From: Salinimicrobium soli
Lineage (GTDB): Bacteria; Bacteroidota; Bacteroidia; Flavobacteriales; Flavobacteriaceae
DNA: 64,000 nucleotides
Direction: 5' to 3'
Assembly (NCBI RefSeq): GCF_048323655.1
Contig: NZ_JBLUWW010000006.1
Location: 124,001-188,000 of the forward strand
A program made the translations under genes and the position numbers. How positions within the stretch are numbered: position 1 is the stretch's first letter; each line of letters opens with the position of its first letter. The notes under the pieces are model-generated. The model made no database searches, was not told where the DNA came from, and saw nothing but the letters and a program-made list of their open reading frames with translations. Below, in pieces: positions 41,286-50,522 of this stretch.

Positions 41286-42313
41286 TATTTTACCGGAATA
41301 TAGATTTCAGTGATCCATAATGCCGGATTGTCGACTTCGTCAGGATCGGTAATGTACATCTCAAATGGTTGTCCCTGTGGATTTACTTCAAGACCATTTT
41401 CTTCGATATACCTGTAGGTCCTTTCCCAGGCTTCCGAAGCATTTTTATGATTTCCTTTGAGAGTGGTCTTCACCACCTTTTGAGGTTGCAAATATCCGTT
41501 CAGAACTTCGCTGCCGGAAGGCGTGATGACCTGGCTGGGAGTTGGAACTGCCGCTGAAAAAATAGTTGTTCCGTTGCGTTCATCCCGCTGATTGTAGATC
41601 ACAAAAGGCTGCCCGCTTATGGAAATGTTGTTCTTTTCCATATATATGCTCACCTGCTCGATCATATTGGCTGCTTTGGAATTTACCTCGCCAAAACGTG
41701 CAGCGGTTGTAGTGTACATATAATATCCGCCTCCATGCTCAGTAACACCATCCACGTTAATAGAGTACTCCTCCATTTTACGGGTTACGTTCTCTTCAAT
41801 ATTTTTAAGACTGCTTTCAAAGATAGGCTTGAAGATCTCGGCCATATCTCTGTCCTGCAGCGCGAACGCTAATTTTTCCTTAAAAGTCAACGTTCCGGCC
41901 ATTTTCCAGCTTACCAGGGTTTGCTTTTCTTCTGGACGTATGGTCCAGTGAATAATACCTTCTGCCTGGCCCAGGCTTGTCTTCATTATTAATTGTTGGT
42001 CTAATTGAGAATATGGAATTGCAGAAACCGTTGTGATCTTTCCATCTCTTATTTCATCAGCTTTCCAATTCAACTCAGCACCTTCTCCCACCGTTTTATC
42101 AGACAGGTTCATTTCAATTCCCTCAACTTCAGACCAGCCTTCCCAGGTTTGCCAGTTGGAAAGATCGGCTATTTCCCTGTACAACATTGGTGCAGGCGCA
42201 TTAATTATCTGGTTACTTTCTACCGAATAATCGCCATCTTTGGTAGCAATGTAAATGGAGCCGGCAATAATCAGGATTAAGATCAGGAAAAGAAGATACT
42301 TTATAATTTTCAT
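41285..42313 (-). CDS. SRPBCC plus GyrI-like fusion protein, membrane-anchored
   Basis: A 342-residue protein. An N-terminal hydrophobic helix (4-23) anchors it; residues about 28-175 form an SRPBCC-type (START/polyketide cyclase) domain with INAPAPMLYREIADLSNWQTWEGW and TLVSWKMAGTLTFK; residues about 190-342 look like a GyrI/AraC-effector-binding domain with MEKNNISISGQPFVIYNQRDERNG and the closing PFEMYITDPDEVDNPALWITEIYIPVK. Both folds bind small hydrophobic ligands. No enzymatic role can be claimed. It is upstream of and coupled to crcB. Confidence 0.85.
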   Translation of the reverse strand: MKIIKYLLFLILILIIAGSIYIATKDGDYSVESNQIINAPAPMLYREIADLSNWQTWEGWSEVEGIEMNLSDKTVGEGAELNWKADEIRDGKITTVSAIPYSQLDQQLIMKTSLGQAEGIIHWTIRPEEKQTLVSWKMAGTLTFKEKLAFALQDRDMAEIFKPIFESSLKNIEENVTRKMEEYSINVDGVTEHGGGYYMYTTTAARFGEVNSKAANMIEQVSIYMEKNNISISGQPFVIYNQRDERNGTTIFSAAVPTPSQVITPSGSEVLNGYLQPQKVVKTTLKGNHKNASEAWERTYRYIEENGLEVNPQGQPFEMYITDPDEVDNPALWITEIYIPVK

Positions 42314-42479
42314 GGTCTGTAGAAGGGTTGGTTGAATAATACGCTAATATAGTTAATTTGCACGATGTTTCTTACATTTGCTATTCATTCAGAAATGAAT
42401 TCCATTCAGGTGAAGATCAATATTAATCAGAGCCTGAGGAGCATTTCGAACTTCAATATGAACAATTAATACCTTACCC

Positions 42480-44516
42480 ATGAAAATTAAATTTTTATTG
42501 ATGCTAATGTTGGCATCAACCCTCATTTTCTCGTGCGGGGAAGCCGCTGTTGACAAACCGGCCCAAACAGAAAATGTCCAGACTGATGAATTCGATTATA
42601 CCGCAGATGAATTCGCCGATGTCAGGGTTTTACGTTACCAGATCCCGGGCTGGGAAAATCTGAGCTTGAAGGAACAAAAACTGGTCTATTACCTAACACA
42701 GGCGGGATTAAGCGGTCGCGATATCATTTGGGACCAGAACTACAAACATAACTTGAAAATAAGGGAAGCCCTCGAAAACATCTACACCAACTACGAAGGA
42801 GATAAATCTACCGAAGATTGGAAGAACTTCGAGACCTATTTAAAGCGTGTGTGGTTCTCTAACGGAATTCACCACCACTATTCTATGGACAAGTTGAAGC
42901 CTGCCTTCAGCAAGGATTATTTTGATATGCTGCTTGCCGAAACCGATACTGAACTTTCCGGAGAAGCTTATGAAGTGATCTTTAATAATAAGGATAGCAA
43001 AAAAGTGAACCTTGATGAGTCTAAAGGACTTGTTGAAGGATCTGCTGTTAATTTCTATGGTGATAATATCACTGCTGACGAGGTTGCTGCATTCTACGCT
43101 AAAAAACAAAGTCCGGATCCAACGAAACCTCTTGCCTTTGGATTGAATTCAAAACTGGTAAAGGAAAATGGACAGCTTGTTGAAAAAGTATGGAAGAGCG
43201 GAGGCATGTACGGCAGTGCTATTGACAAGATCATATACTGGCTGGAAAAAGCTAAAGGAGTTGCAGAAAATGAAGAACAGGCAAATGCCCTTGGTCTTTT
43301 GATAAAATATTACAGAACAGGAGACCTTCAAACCTGGGATGATTACAACATCGCCTGGGTTGAAGCTACTGAAGGAGATATTGACTACATCAACAGTTTC
43401 ATAGAAGTTTATAATGATCCGCTAGGATATAGAGGTTCTTATGAAACCATTGTTCAGATTAAGGATTTTGACATGAGCAAAAAGATGCAGGTACTTGAAG
43501 AAAATGTACAGTGGTTTGAAGATAACGCACCGCTGATGGAAGAGCACAAAAAGAAGGAAGTGGTTGGCGTAACTTATAAAACAGTTATTGTAGCCGGAGA
43601 AGCCGGTGATGCTTCGCCAAGCACGCCTATCGGCGTGAACCTGCCAAACTCGAACTGGATTAGAAAAGCTCACGGAAGTAAATCTGTTTCTCTTGGAAAT
43701 ATTATCAATTCCTATAACAACGCCGGTAGCACCGGAAGGCTTCAGGAGTTTGCTCATGATGAGGAAGAGATCGCACTGGAAGAAGAATATGGTGTATTAG
43801 CAGATAAATTACACACGGCTTTACACGAAGTGGTTGGTCACGCTTCGGGACAACTGAATCCTGGAGTTGGGGAGACCAAAGAAACATTAAAAAGTTATGC
43901 TTCTACCTTAGAAGAAGGAAGAGCAGATCTTGTTGGTCTGTATTACTTAATGGACCCAAAACTGGAAGAGCTCGGATTGGTAGATGATCACGAAAAAGTA
44001 GGGAAAGCTGCTTATGATGGATATATTCGAAATGGATTGATGATGCAGCTTATCCGCCTTGAACCGGGAGCAGATATTGAAGAAGCCCATATGAGAAACC
44101 GTCAGTGGGTGAGTGCCTGGGTATTTGAACAAGGCCGTGATAAAGGCATTATTGAGAAGGTTACCAGGGATGGAAAAACCTATTTCAATATCACCGATTA
44201 TGCAGCCCTAAGAGATCTGTTTGGTCAGTTATTGAAAGAGACCCAAAGGATCAAATCTGAAGGAGATTATGAGGCTGCTAAAAATCTTGTTGAAAACTAC
44301 GGAGTAAAAGTAGACCAGGATATCCACAAGGAAGTGTTGAAAAGAAATGAGCAGTTCACTTCTGCTCCTTACAGCGGATTTGTCAATCCTGTACTGGTTC
44401 CTGAAATGGATGAAAATGGAGAGATCACTGCAATTAAGGTTGTTCAACCCCTTTCTTTTGAGGAGCAAATGTTGAACTACTCTGAAAACTACCACTTTTT
44501 ACCGGTAGAAAACTAG
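42480..44516 (+). CDS. Dipeptidyl peptidase III (M49), lipoprotein
   Basis: A 678-residue zinc exopeptidase that removes dipeptides from the N-terminus of short peptides. The N-terminus is a lipoprotein signal (LIFSCG). The zinc motif HEVVGH occurs in KLHTALHEVVGHASGQLNPG, and the second zinc-ligand glutamate lies in LEEGRADLVGLYYLMDPKL, the M49 pair HExxGH and EExxAD-type. Upstream strands YRGSYETIVQIKDF and the VNLPNSNWIRKAHGSKSVSLGNI segment also fit bacterial DPP III. Found in many Bacteroidetes as a periplasmic enzyme. Strong terminator after it. Confidence 0.95.
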   Translation: MKIKFLLMLMLASTLIFSCGEAAVDKPAQTENVQTDEFDYTADEFADVRVLRYQIPGWENLSLKEQKLVYYLTQAGLSGRDIIWDQNYKHNLKIREALENIYTNYEGDKSTEDWKNFETYLKRVWFSNGIHHHYSMDKLKPAFSKDYFDMLLAETDTELSGEAYEVIFNNKDSKKVNLDESKGLVEGSAVNFYGDNITADEVAAFYAKKQSPDPTKPLAFGLNSKLVKENGQLVEKVWKSGGMYGSAIDKIIYWLEKAKGVAENEEQANALGLLIKYYRTGDLQTWDDYNIAWVEATEGDIDYINSFIEVYNDPLGYRGSYETIVQIKDFDMSKKMQVLEENVQWFEDNAPLMEEHKKKEVVGVTYKTVIVAGEAGDASPSTPIGVNLPNSNWIRKAHGSKSVSLGNIINSYNNAGSTGRLQEFAHDEEEIALEEEYGVLADKLHTALHEVVGHASGQLNPGVGETKETLKSYASTLEEGRADLVGLYYLMDPKLEELGLVDDHEKVGKAAYDGYIRNGLMMQLIRLEPGADIEEAHMRNRQWVSAWVFEQGRDKGIIEKVTRDGKTYFNITDYAALRDLFGQLLKETQRIKSEGDYEAAKNLVENYGVKVDQDIHKEVLKRNEQFTSAPYSGFVNPVLVPEMDENGEITAIKVVQPLSFEEQMLNYSENYHFLPVEN

Positions 44517-44535
44517 AAACTAAGCTTCTAAAGCA

Positions 44536-44569
44536 AAACCGCCATTCCGAAAGGAGTGGCGGTTTTTTT
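44536..44569 (+). terminator. Terminator of DPP III gene
   Basis: AAACCGCCATTCC-gaaa-GGAGTGGCGGTTT with T run; 13-bp stem with one G-T pair, GAAA loop, 19 nt after the stop. Confidence 0.9.
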
Positions 44570-44589
44570 ATTTTCCAAAAAGGGGATTT

Positions 44590-44778
44590 TTAATTCTTTA
44601 AAAATGTCTTTAGCACAAACAGAAAAGCGATAAAAAGTATAAAACCAAATAGGATATAAATAGTGCCTTTGTAATATTTTTGGTGAAGGCGTAAGTCTTT
44701 CCTGTAACTAAAGATGATAACCCCTACGAAGGCCACAAAGAACAATCCCGCAAAAATCAGCTGTCCGGTACTAAACAT
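44590..44778 (-). CDS. Small two-helix membrane protein
   Basis: A 62-residue protein with two hydrophobic segments (about 7-24 and 41-58) separated by the basic loop YRKDLRLHQKYYKG, and a short basic C-terminus. I recognise no named family; small proteins of this shape are found in flavobacteria. It is divergent from the MazG-like gene (33-bp gap) and points toward the DPP III terminator. Confidence 0.6.
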   Translation of the reverse strand: MFSTGQLIFAGLFFVAFVGVIIFSYRKDLRLHQKYYKGTIYILFGFILFIAFLFVLKTFLKN

Positions 44779-44811
44779 TTGTATATTTTTATGCGAAGTT
44801 AAAGTTTTAAG

Positions 44812-45198
44812 ATGAAAAAAAGATTAGAAGCTGTTCGTGAGTTTCACCAGGCATTTGGGCTGGGAGTCAAAACTACTCCAACCGCTAACCTTGGAGAAGA
44901 TAAGAATAGATTGCGTTACAACCTTATGAAAGAGGAAAACGAGGAATACCTTCAGGCTGCAGAAAATGATGATCTGGTGGAAGTAGCCGATGCACTGGGT
45001 GACATGCTGTATATTCTCTGCGGAACCATTCTCGAACACGGGATGCAACATAAAATAGAAGAGGTTTTTACTGAAATTCAGCGCAGCAACATGAGTAAGT
45101 TGGGAGCCGATGGGAAACCGGTCTACCGTGAAGACGGAAAGGTCTTAAAAGGGCCGAATTATTTTCAGCCAGACCTTCAGAAGATCCTCGAAAAATAG
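44812..45198 (+). CDS. MazG-like nucleoside triphosphate pyrophosphohydrolase
   Basis: A 128-residue all-alpha protein. The metal-binding motif KEENEEYLQAA (ExxE) and EVADALGDMLYILCG (ExxD) are those of the MazG/PRA-PH superfamily. The C-terminal FTEIQRSNMSKLGADGKPVYREDGKVLKGPNYFQPDL is typical of the stand-alone bacterial subgroup. Probable cytoplasmic house-cleaning of non-canonical nucleotides; the exact substrate is unknown. Divergent from the small membrane protein. Confidence 0.85.
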   Translation: MKKRLEAVREFHQAFGLGVKTTPTANLGEDKNRLRYNLMKEENEEYLQAAENDDLVEVADALGDMLYILCGTILEHGMQHKIEEVFTEIQRSNMSKLGADGKPVYREDGKVLKGPNYFQPDLQKILEK

Positions 45199-45256
45199 AT
45201 TTTAATATAGTTTTAAAAGCTATTCCCGCAGCCTTTTCCTATTTTAAAAAGAAAAA

Positions 45257-46279
45257 ATGAAAAGGTCATTTTTCATGATCCTAATCTTCCTGGTCATTGG
45301 CTGCAAAAATGAAGAGAAGAATAAAACAGGATCTCCACCAGAACCGGTTGTTGAAGAACCGGCAGAGAGCCTTTCATTGAGTAAATATATCAGCGAAAAA
45401 TGGCATTTTTCGATATCATTCCCAGAGGATTACAGAGTACTCGAAGGTAAATTGCCGGGTGATTCGCCGGTAATAAATATTTATGATCCCGAAACAGGGA
45501 ATGCGCCACCTTATGCCATTCATGAAGAACCCGGCCTTTCTTACGTTGCCTTTCTCCCACAGGGTTTTGGCGTGGATGCTCCTTCCGGAAAGCGACTTTC
45601 TTTTAAGGAGTGGGAAAAGAATCTTCCTTTATCTTTTAATATTGACCTCGAAAGATCCACGGTATATCTTCTGAAAAACGGGGAGCCCTGGGCTCTTGAT
45701 CTTAGGTTCCATCAACCGCCACCGGGATGGGGTGATTATGGAAGTATATTCGTTCATTATGCCGTCAAGAATTTCTCCGCCCAATGTTTTGACAGCTCCG
45801 GAAATGAAAAACCAATGCGGGAATGTGAGCCAATGGGGCCGGACAGAGTGGAATATTCCGGAGAAGTAATTTCGGAATCTAAAAACGCCCTAAATGCTGT
45901 TTTAGAAAGCCTGGAGTTCAATTCGGACAATACCCAAAAAAGGGAAATTTCTGATCTTATTAAGGTGGAACAACCAATGCCGAACATTGAGGTCTCCTCA
46001 CCGTTAGTAGTAGAAGGGAAAGCCAGAGGTTACTGGTTCTTTGAAGGAGACGCCCCGATAAAATTGGTCGATAAAGATCAAAAAGTTTTGGCTACGGGAT
46101 ATATTGAAGCACAGGGCGAATGGATGACCGAAGATTTTGTCCCTTTTAGAGGGGAGATCAGATTTACGGCACCAGATGATGAGAGCGGATATCTTGTACT
46201 GGAGAGGGCAAATGCATCAGGAAAACCGGAACACGATAGAGTATATCGTCTCCCGGTACTTTTTCCTTCAAACAATTAA
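45257..46279 (+). CDS. Lipoprotein with C-terminal Gmad2-type Ig-like domain
   Basis: A 340-residue lipoprotein (signal with VIGC lipobox). Residues 45-215 have no assigned family; they include YISEKWHFSISFPEDYRVLEG. The last 100 residues (about 235-335) match the Gmad2 immunoglobulin-like pattern: SDLIKVEQPMPNIEVSSPLVVEGKARGYWFFEGDAPIKLVDKD, ATGYIEAQGEWMTEDFVPFRGEIRF and YLVLERANASGKPEHDRVYRLPVLF. In other bacteria this domain is found on exported proteins linked to spore or cell envelope. Function unknown. It is convergent with ilvE (5-bp gap). Confidence 0.8.
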   Translation: MKRSFFMILIFLVIGCKNEEKNKTGSPPEPVVEEPAESLSLSKYISEKWHFSISFPEDYRVLEGKLPGDSPVINIYDPETGNAPPYAIHEEPGLSYVAFLPQGFGVDAPSGKRLSFKEWEKNLPLSFNIDLERSTVYLLKNGEPWALDLRFHQPPPGWGDYGSIFVHYAVKNFSAQCFDSSGNEKPMRECEPMGPDRVEYSGEVISESKNALNAVLESLEFNSDNTQKREISDLIKVEQPMPNIEVSSPLVVEGKARGYWFFEGDAPIKLVDKDQKVLATGYIEAQGEWMTEDFVPFRGEIRFTAPDDESGYLVLERANASGKPEHDRVYRLPVLFPSNN

Positions 46280-46284
46280 AAATA

Positions 46285-47361
46285 CTATCTTTCTTTAACC
46301 GCGTATCTCCATCCAAACTTATCTTCAGTTTTGTTATACTGAATCGCCATTAGTTTGGATTTAAAGAAACTGGCATATGAATCTTCCTGTTCCGGAAGTT
46401 CAAATTTCTTTCCTGCGTGACCGAATCCTTTTACAGGGTTTATTGTAGCTGCCGTTCCGGCACCAAAAATCTCTTTCAGTTCCCCTTTTTCAGCGGCCTC
46501 AACGATCTCCTGTACTTTAACCCGTCTTACTTCTACAGGAATGTTGAATTCTTCGGCCAGGGTAATAACACTTTTCCGGGTCACTCCGTCCAGGATCCTG
46601 TCACTGGTTGGCGCTGTGATCAATTTATTTCCTACTCTGAAGAAAATATTCATTGTACCTGCTTCTTCCAGGTATTCATGAGTATTGGCATCGGTCCAGA
46701 CTATTTGCTGGAAACCTTCCTCTTTGGCAAGATTGGTGGGATAGAATTGCGCTCCGTAGTTACCTGCGGCTTTAGCGTAACCTACACCTCCGTCAGCTGC
46801 ACGGCTGAATTTCTCAGCAAAGACCACTCTTACTTCCCCACTGTAATAAGCTTTCGCCGGGGAACAAATGATCATGAATTTATAGGTTTTTGAAGGAGAA
46901 GCCGATACTCCGGGTTCTGTTGCAATAACGAATGGCCGGATATAAAGTGAATTACCGAAACCTTTTTTGATCCATTCCCTGTCAAGGTTCAGGAGGGTCT
47001 CAAGGCCTTCAAAGAACATATCTTTAGGGAATTCCGGAATAGCTAACCTCTTTGATGATCTATTGAAGCGTTCAAAATTCGCTTCGGGTCTGAACAACCA
47101 AACCTGGTCTTCATCATCTTTAAAAGCCTTCATGCCTTCAAAAATGGCCTGACCATAATGAAAGACTTTTGCTGAGGGCTCCAATTGAATGGGACCATAA
47201 GGTTGAATACTTGGAGCTTGCCACTCCCCGTTAACATAATCACACACCATCATGTGGTCTGTAAAAATATTTCCGAATATGAGATTATCAAAATCAACCG
47301 AACCGATTTTTGAAGCTGAAGCCTCAACTACATCGATTTCGAGAGGTATACCATCTTTCAT
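46285..47361 (-). CDS. ilvE: Branched-chain amino acid aminotransferase
   Basis: A 358-residue PLP enzyme (fold type IV) for the last step of valine, leucine and isoleucine synthesis or the first of their breakdown. Motifs: YGPIQLEPSAKVFHYGQAIFEGMKAF, the PLP-lysine segment GVGYAKAAGNYGAQFYPTNLAKEEGF, VWTDANTHEYLEEAGTMNIFFRV, LDGVTRKSVITLAEEF and IFGAGTAATINPV. It belongs to the larger eukaryote-like or actinobacterial-type class II form rather than the 309-residue E. coli form. Single gene. Confidence 0.95.
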   Translation of the reverse strand: MKDGIPLEIDVVEASASKIGSVDFDNLIFGNIFTDHMMVCDYVNGEWQAPSIQPYGPIQLEPSAKVFHYGQAIFEGMKAFKDDEDQVWLFRPEANFERFNRSSKRLAIPEFPKDMFFEGLETLLNLDREWIKKGFGNSLYIRPFVIATEPGVSASPSKTYKFMIICSPAKAYYSGEVRVVFAEKFSRAADGGVGYAKAAGNYGAQFYPTNLAKEEGFQQIVWTDANTHEYLEEAGTMNIFFRVGNKLITAPTSDRILDGVTRKSVITLAEEFNIPVEVRRVKVQEIVEAAEKGELKEIFGAGTAATINPVKGFGHAGKKFELPEQEDSYASFFKSKLMAIQYNKTEDKFGWRYAVKER

Positions 47362-47468
47362 GCTAAATATAGTTTTTGCAAATTTACCGAATAAAAAGCG
47401 GTATTTAAAGCCGGGGTTTGCCTAATTTTATCATAATAAAAAATGTGCGAATACTTAACTAAAAATAT

Positions 47469-47969
47469 ATGAATATGATAGTTTTACTAATAGTTTTTGT
47501 AGGAATTCTGAATTGCTACAGCGGTTTTTCTCAAGAGAAAATTACTTCCAAAGCAGCAGAAAAAGGCAATTACATCCTGGCAGGTGAAGAGTTTTCTGCG
47601 CAAAACATTCTTTCTGCCTATCAAATGCAGGAAAAATACAGGACGTTGAAGCCCGGTGACTCCCTGAATATCACTTTTATGGGGGAGGTAAATGAAGTTT
47701 GCCAGAACAAGGGCTGCTGGATGAAGTTAAACCTTGAGAACGGCGAAGAAGTGATGGTGAAATTTAAGGATTATTCCTTTTTCGTTCCTAAGGATATTCA
47801 GAATAAGACTGTCATTGTCAAGGGCATGGCATACGTTAGCGAGCTCTCTGTTGAAGAGCAGCGTCATTATGCTGAAGACGCCGGGAAGTCAGCCGATGAG
47901 ATCAATAAAATAAATAGTCCGCAAAAGACCCTCTCCTTTGAAGCTGAAGGGGTAAAAATTATTAAATAG
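47469..47969 (+). CDS. DUF4920 exported protein
   Basis: A 166-residue protein with a signal peptide ending near SGFSQ. The core is the DUF4920 pattern: LKPGDSLNITFMGEVNEVCQNKGCWMKLNLENGEEVMVKFKDYSFFVPKDI, then TVIVKGMAYVSELSVEEQRHYAEDAGKS. Two cysteines in CQNKGCWMK are conserved and could bind metal or haem; this is unproven. The stop codon is separated by a single base from the start of mnmD, indicating an operon. Confidence 0.85.
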   Translation: MNMIVLLIVFVGILNCYSGFSQEKITSKAAEKGNYILAGEEFSAQNILSAYQMQEKYRTLKPGDSLNITFMGEVNEVCQNKGCWMKLNLENGEEVMVKFKDYSFFVPKDIQNKTVIVKGMAYVSELSVEEQRHYAEDAGKSADEINKINSPQKTLSFEAEGVKIIK

Positions 47970-47970
47970 T

Positions 47971-48645
47971 TTGAAAAGAGAAATCATAAAGACTGCCGAT
48001 GGCTCGGCTACTATTTACCTGCCGGAATGGAATGAACATTACCATTCCAAACACGGTGCCTTACAAGAGGCGCTTCATGTTTTTATCAAGACCGGATTTT
48101 ATCATTTTCTGGAAAAGATTGCGGTGGAGGAGATCTCTATTCTTGAAATTGGATTTGGCACAGGATTAAATGCACTCATCACTTACATGGAAGCCAAAAA
48201 AGGGAAAATTTCTGTTAATTATACTGGGATCGAAGCTTATCCTGTAGCTTCCGAAGAATTGGAAAAACTGGATTATGCTGCCTCTTTTCATGAAGAGAAT
48301 GCTTCCGAAGTTTTTGACGTGCTCCATGCCATTCCGTGGGAAGAAAAACACGAAGTTTCCGATTTCTTCCAACTGAAGAAAGAACAGAAATTCTTCAAAG
48401 AACTTAAGTATTCCGAAGCAGTTGATCTTATCTACTTTGATGCCTTTGGGCCGAGGGTGCAGCCTGATCTTTGGACCGAAGAGATCTTTGCCTCCATGTT
48501 CGCAGCTCTTAAGCCGGGTGGAGTGTTGGTAACCTATTCTGCCAAAGGAAGTGTAAGAAGAGCAATGCAGGCTGTTGGCTTTAAAGTGGAACGTTTGCCC
48601 GGACCTCCCGGGAAAAGAGAAATGTTACGGGCTACCAAATCCTAA
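47971..48645 (+). CDS. mnmD: tRNA (5-methylaminomethyl-2-thiouridine) methyltransferase MnmD
   Basis: A 224-residue SAM-dependent methyltransferase equal to the methylase half of MnmC, completing the mnm5s2U34 modification in tRNA. Motifs: EWNEHYHSKHGALQEALHVF, ILEIGFGTGLNALIT (SAM site), and DLIYFDAFGPRVQPDLWTEEIFASMFAALKPGGVLVTYSAKGSVRRAMQAVGFKVERLPGPPGKREML with the catalytic Asp. The start is TTG, one base after the DUF4920 stop: no ATG occurs before YMEAK, which is too far in. This non-AUG start and tight spacing suggest coupled low-level translation. Confidence 0.92.
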   Translation: MKREIIKTADGSATIYLPEWNEHYHSKHGALQEALHVFIKTGFYHFLEKIAVEEISILEIGFGTGLNALITYMEAKKGKISVNYTGIEAYPVASEELEKLDYAASFHEENASEVFDVLHAIPWEEKHEVSDFFQLKKEQKFFKELKYSEAVDLIYFDAFGPRVQPDLWTEEIFASMFAALKPGGVLVTYSAKGSVRRAMQAVGFKVERLPGPPGKREMLRATKS

Positions 48646-48724
48646 GCTTTTGTTTATTCCTGTTAAACCTTAGCTAAAGGATGACTATACCTTTTTATAA
48701 AATTCATAATTTGAAAATAAAAAT

Positions 48725-49645
48725 ATGCGGGTATTGATCACCGGGGCTACCGGTCTCATTGGGAGTAAGATCACCGAATTATGCCATGATAAAGGCCTTG
48801 CTGTAAATTATCTTACTCACAGTAAAAATAAAATCCAAAAAAAAGAGAATTACCAGGGGTTCTACTGGAATCCGAAAAAAGGGGAAATAGATCCCTCTTG
48901 TATCGAGGGGGTTGGTGCTATTATTAACCTCGCTGGTGCCAACGTTTTTCAACCATGGACCAAAAAAAATAAAGAAAAGATTCTTAACAGCAGGATCGAT
49001 TCTTTACATACTCTAAAAAAACTGCTGAAAGAGCAGGACCATAAAGTGGGGCAGATCGTCTCGGCAAGTGCTGTTGGTATTTATCCAAGTTCATTTACCA
49101 AAATGCATTATGAAGATGAAAAAGCAGTCGATGACAGCTTTTTAGGGATGGTATCTGAAAAATGGGAAGAAGCGGCCGATGAACTGAAGGAGCCGGACGT
49201 ACTGGTAGCTAAAGTGCGAATTGGGCTTGTCCTATCGGAATCCGGGGGTGCGCTTCCTCAGATCGAGCGGCCGGTAAAATACAATCTTGGAGCGCCTTTA
49301 GGCAGTGGAAAGCAGTGGCAATCCTGGATACATATTGAAGATCTCGCCCGAATCTTTCTCTTTATTTTGGAGCAGGGGCTGGAAGGAGTCTATAATGGGG
49401 TTGCTCCAAACCCTGTGACCAATAAAGATCTTACGGAACAATTGGCAAAGGTCATGGATAAAAACGTTTGGTTGCCTAAAGTGCCGGGATTTATTCTAAA
49501 GACGGCGATGGGTGAAATGTCAAGCCTGGTTTTGAGTAGTCAATTGGTGAGCAGTAAAAAAATTGAAGATGCCGGTTTCGATTTTCACTACGTCAACCTT
49601 GAAAAAGCACTGCTCTCTATTCGAAATGAAAAAACCGGCTCGTAA
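48725..49645 (+). CDS. TIGR01777-family epimerase/SDR protein
   Basis: A 306-residue extended SDR-like protein. RVLITGATGLIGSKITELC is the Rossmann start; later LINSRIDSLHTL-type region (LNSRIDSLHTL), SASAVGIYP replaces the SDR catalytic area, RIGLVLSESGGALPQI and LGSGKQWQSWIHIEDLARIFLFILEQ follow the TIGR01777 family. In plants and E. coli (YfcH) the role is unproven. The gene ends inside a bidirectional terminator. Confidence 0.93.
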   Translation: MRVLITGATGLIGSKITELCHDKGLAVNYLTHSKNKIQKKENYQGFYWNPKKGEIDPSCIEGVGAIINLAGANVFQPWTKKNKEKILNSRIDSLHTLKKLLKEQDHKVGQIVSASAVGIYPSSFTKMHYEDEKAVDDSFLGMVSEKWEEAADELKEPDVLVAKVRIGLVLSESGGALPQIERPVKYNLGAPLGSGKQWQSWIHIEDLARIFLFILEQGLEGVYNGVAPNPVTNKDLTEQLAKVMDKNVWLPKVPGFILKTAMGEMSSLVLSSQLVSSKKIEDAGFDFHYVNLEKALLSIRNEKTGS

Positions 49646-49654
49646 GCCGGTTTT
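49631..49654. terminator. Bidirectional terminator between epimerase and YceI genes
   Basis: AAAACCGGCT-cgta-AGCCGGTTTT: a 10-bp perfect stem that overlaps the epimerase stop codon and carries short A/T runs on both sides, so it can serve both convergent genes. Confidence 0.75.
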
Positions 49655-49672
49655 ATGTGAAGAAGGTGGTAA

Positions 49673-50365
49673 TTAAAGTTCGGTAAGTTCCGTTCTTTTT
49701 GCTTTCACCTCTATGGTCAATTCCATGTTATCACTGATGAACTTATCGCCAAGATCAGGAAATACAGAGTTTGATCTGTAATTGATTCCCCAGTCTGTTC
49801 TGTCAATTGAAAACGTTTCGCTTTTTAAGGTCAGCTCTTCCTTCCCAATAGTCGTGGTAACTGGAAACATAATGTGCTTAGACTCATCTTTGATTGTCAG
49901 GTTTCCTTCTAGCATTCTTTTTCCTTCCTGTTCAGACATTCCGGTAATTTCAAAGAAAGCTTCGGGATATTTATTAACATTAAAAAAGTCAGTTTCCTTA
50001 CCTTCTACTGTGCCTTTCAAGTGGTTCTCAAGATTTCTTTTGCCTTTTTCATCCATTCCCTCGTCTGTCACTGTAATGGAATTCATATTGATCACTACTC
50101 TTCCTCCTACCAGTTCATTGGCAGTAGCTTTTATCTGGCCATTTTGAATATCAATGGTGCCAAGGTGTTCTCCGGTCGGCTTTGTTCCTCTCCATTGGAT
50201 CACAGATGCCGCAGTGTCAATCTCAAAGGTCATAGCCTCTGGAGAAATAACTTCAGCCTCCTGGGCTTCGTTTGCTTTTACCTGGTTTTGTTTGTCGTTC
50301 TTGCAGGAAATACTTCCAGCTGCCACACCGGCAATAAGTAAAAAGTTTAGGACGGTTTTCTTCAT
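49673..50365 (-). CDS. YceI-family lipoprotein
   Basis: A 230-residue lipocalin-like beta-barrel protein anchored as a lipoprotein (SISC lipobox). Signatures: FEIDTAASVIQWRGTKPTGEHLGTIDIQNGQIKATANELVGGRVVINMNSITVTD, then EGKETDFFNVNKYPEAFFEITG and the closing WGINYRSNSVFPDLGDKFISDNMELTIEVKA. Family members bind isoprenoids such as polyprenyl chains; ligand here unknown. Single gene, convergent with the epimerase. Confidence 0.95.
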   Translation of the reverse strand: MKKTVLNFLLIAGVAAGSISCKNDKQNQVKANEAQEAEVISPEAMTFEIDTAASVIQWRGTKPTGEHLGTIDIQNGQIKATANELVGGRVVINMNSITVTDEGMDEKGKRNLENHLKGTVEGKETDFFNVNKYPEAFFEITGMSEQEGKRMLEGNLTIKDESKHIMFPVTTTIGKEELTLKSETFSIDRTDWGINYRSNSVFPDLGDKFISDNMELTIEVKAKRTELTEL

Positions 50366-50522
50366 CTGTACTATTTATTTTTAATTAAAGTGCAAAATTA
50401 GAACTTAGGGCCCCGTAAATCTCTTAATAGAAGCATAAAAAAATCTGGTGACATTTTGACATTTTACATTTATTGGCAGCACTTTTGTCTATTGATTGAC
50501 GGAATAAAATATTTACTGAAAA

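Noticed and set aside
47971..48645. Frame defect at the start of mnmD (no ATG)
   Set aside because: A TTG one base after the upstream stop gives the expected N-terminus, so a non-AUG start explains it.
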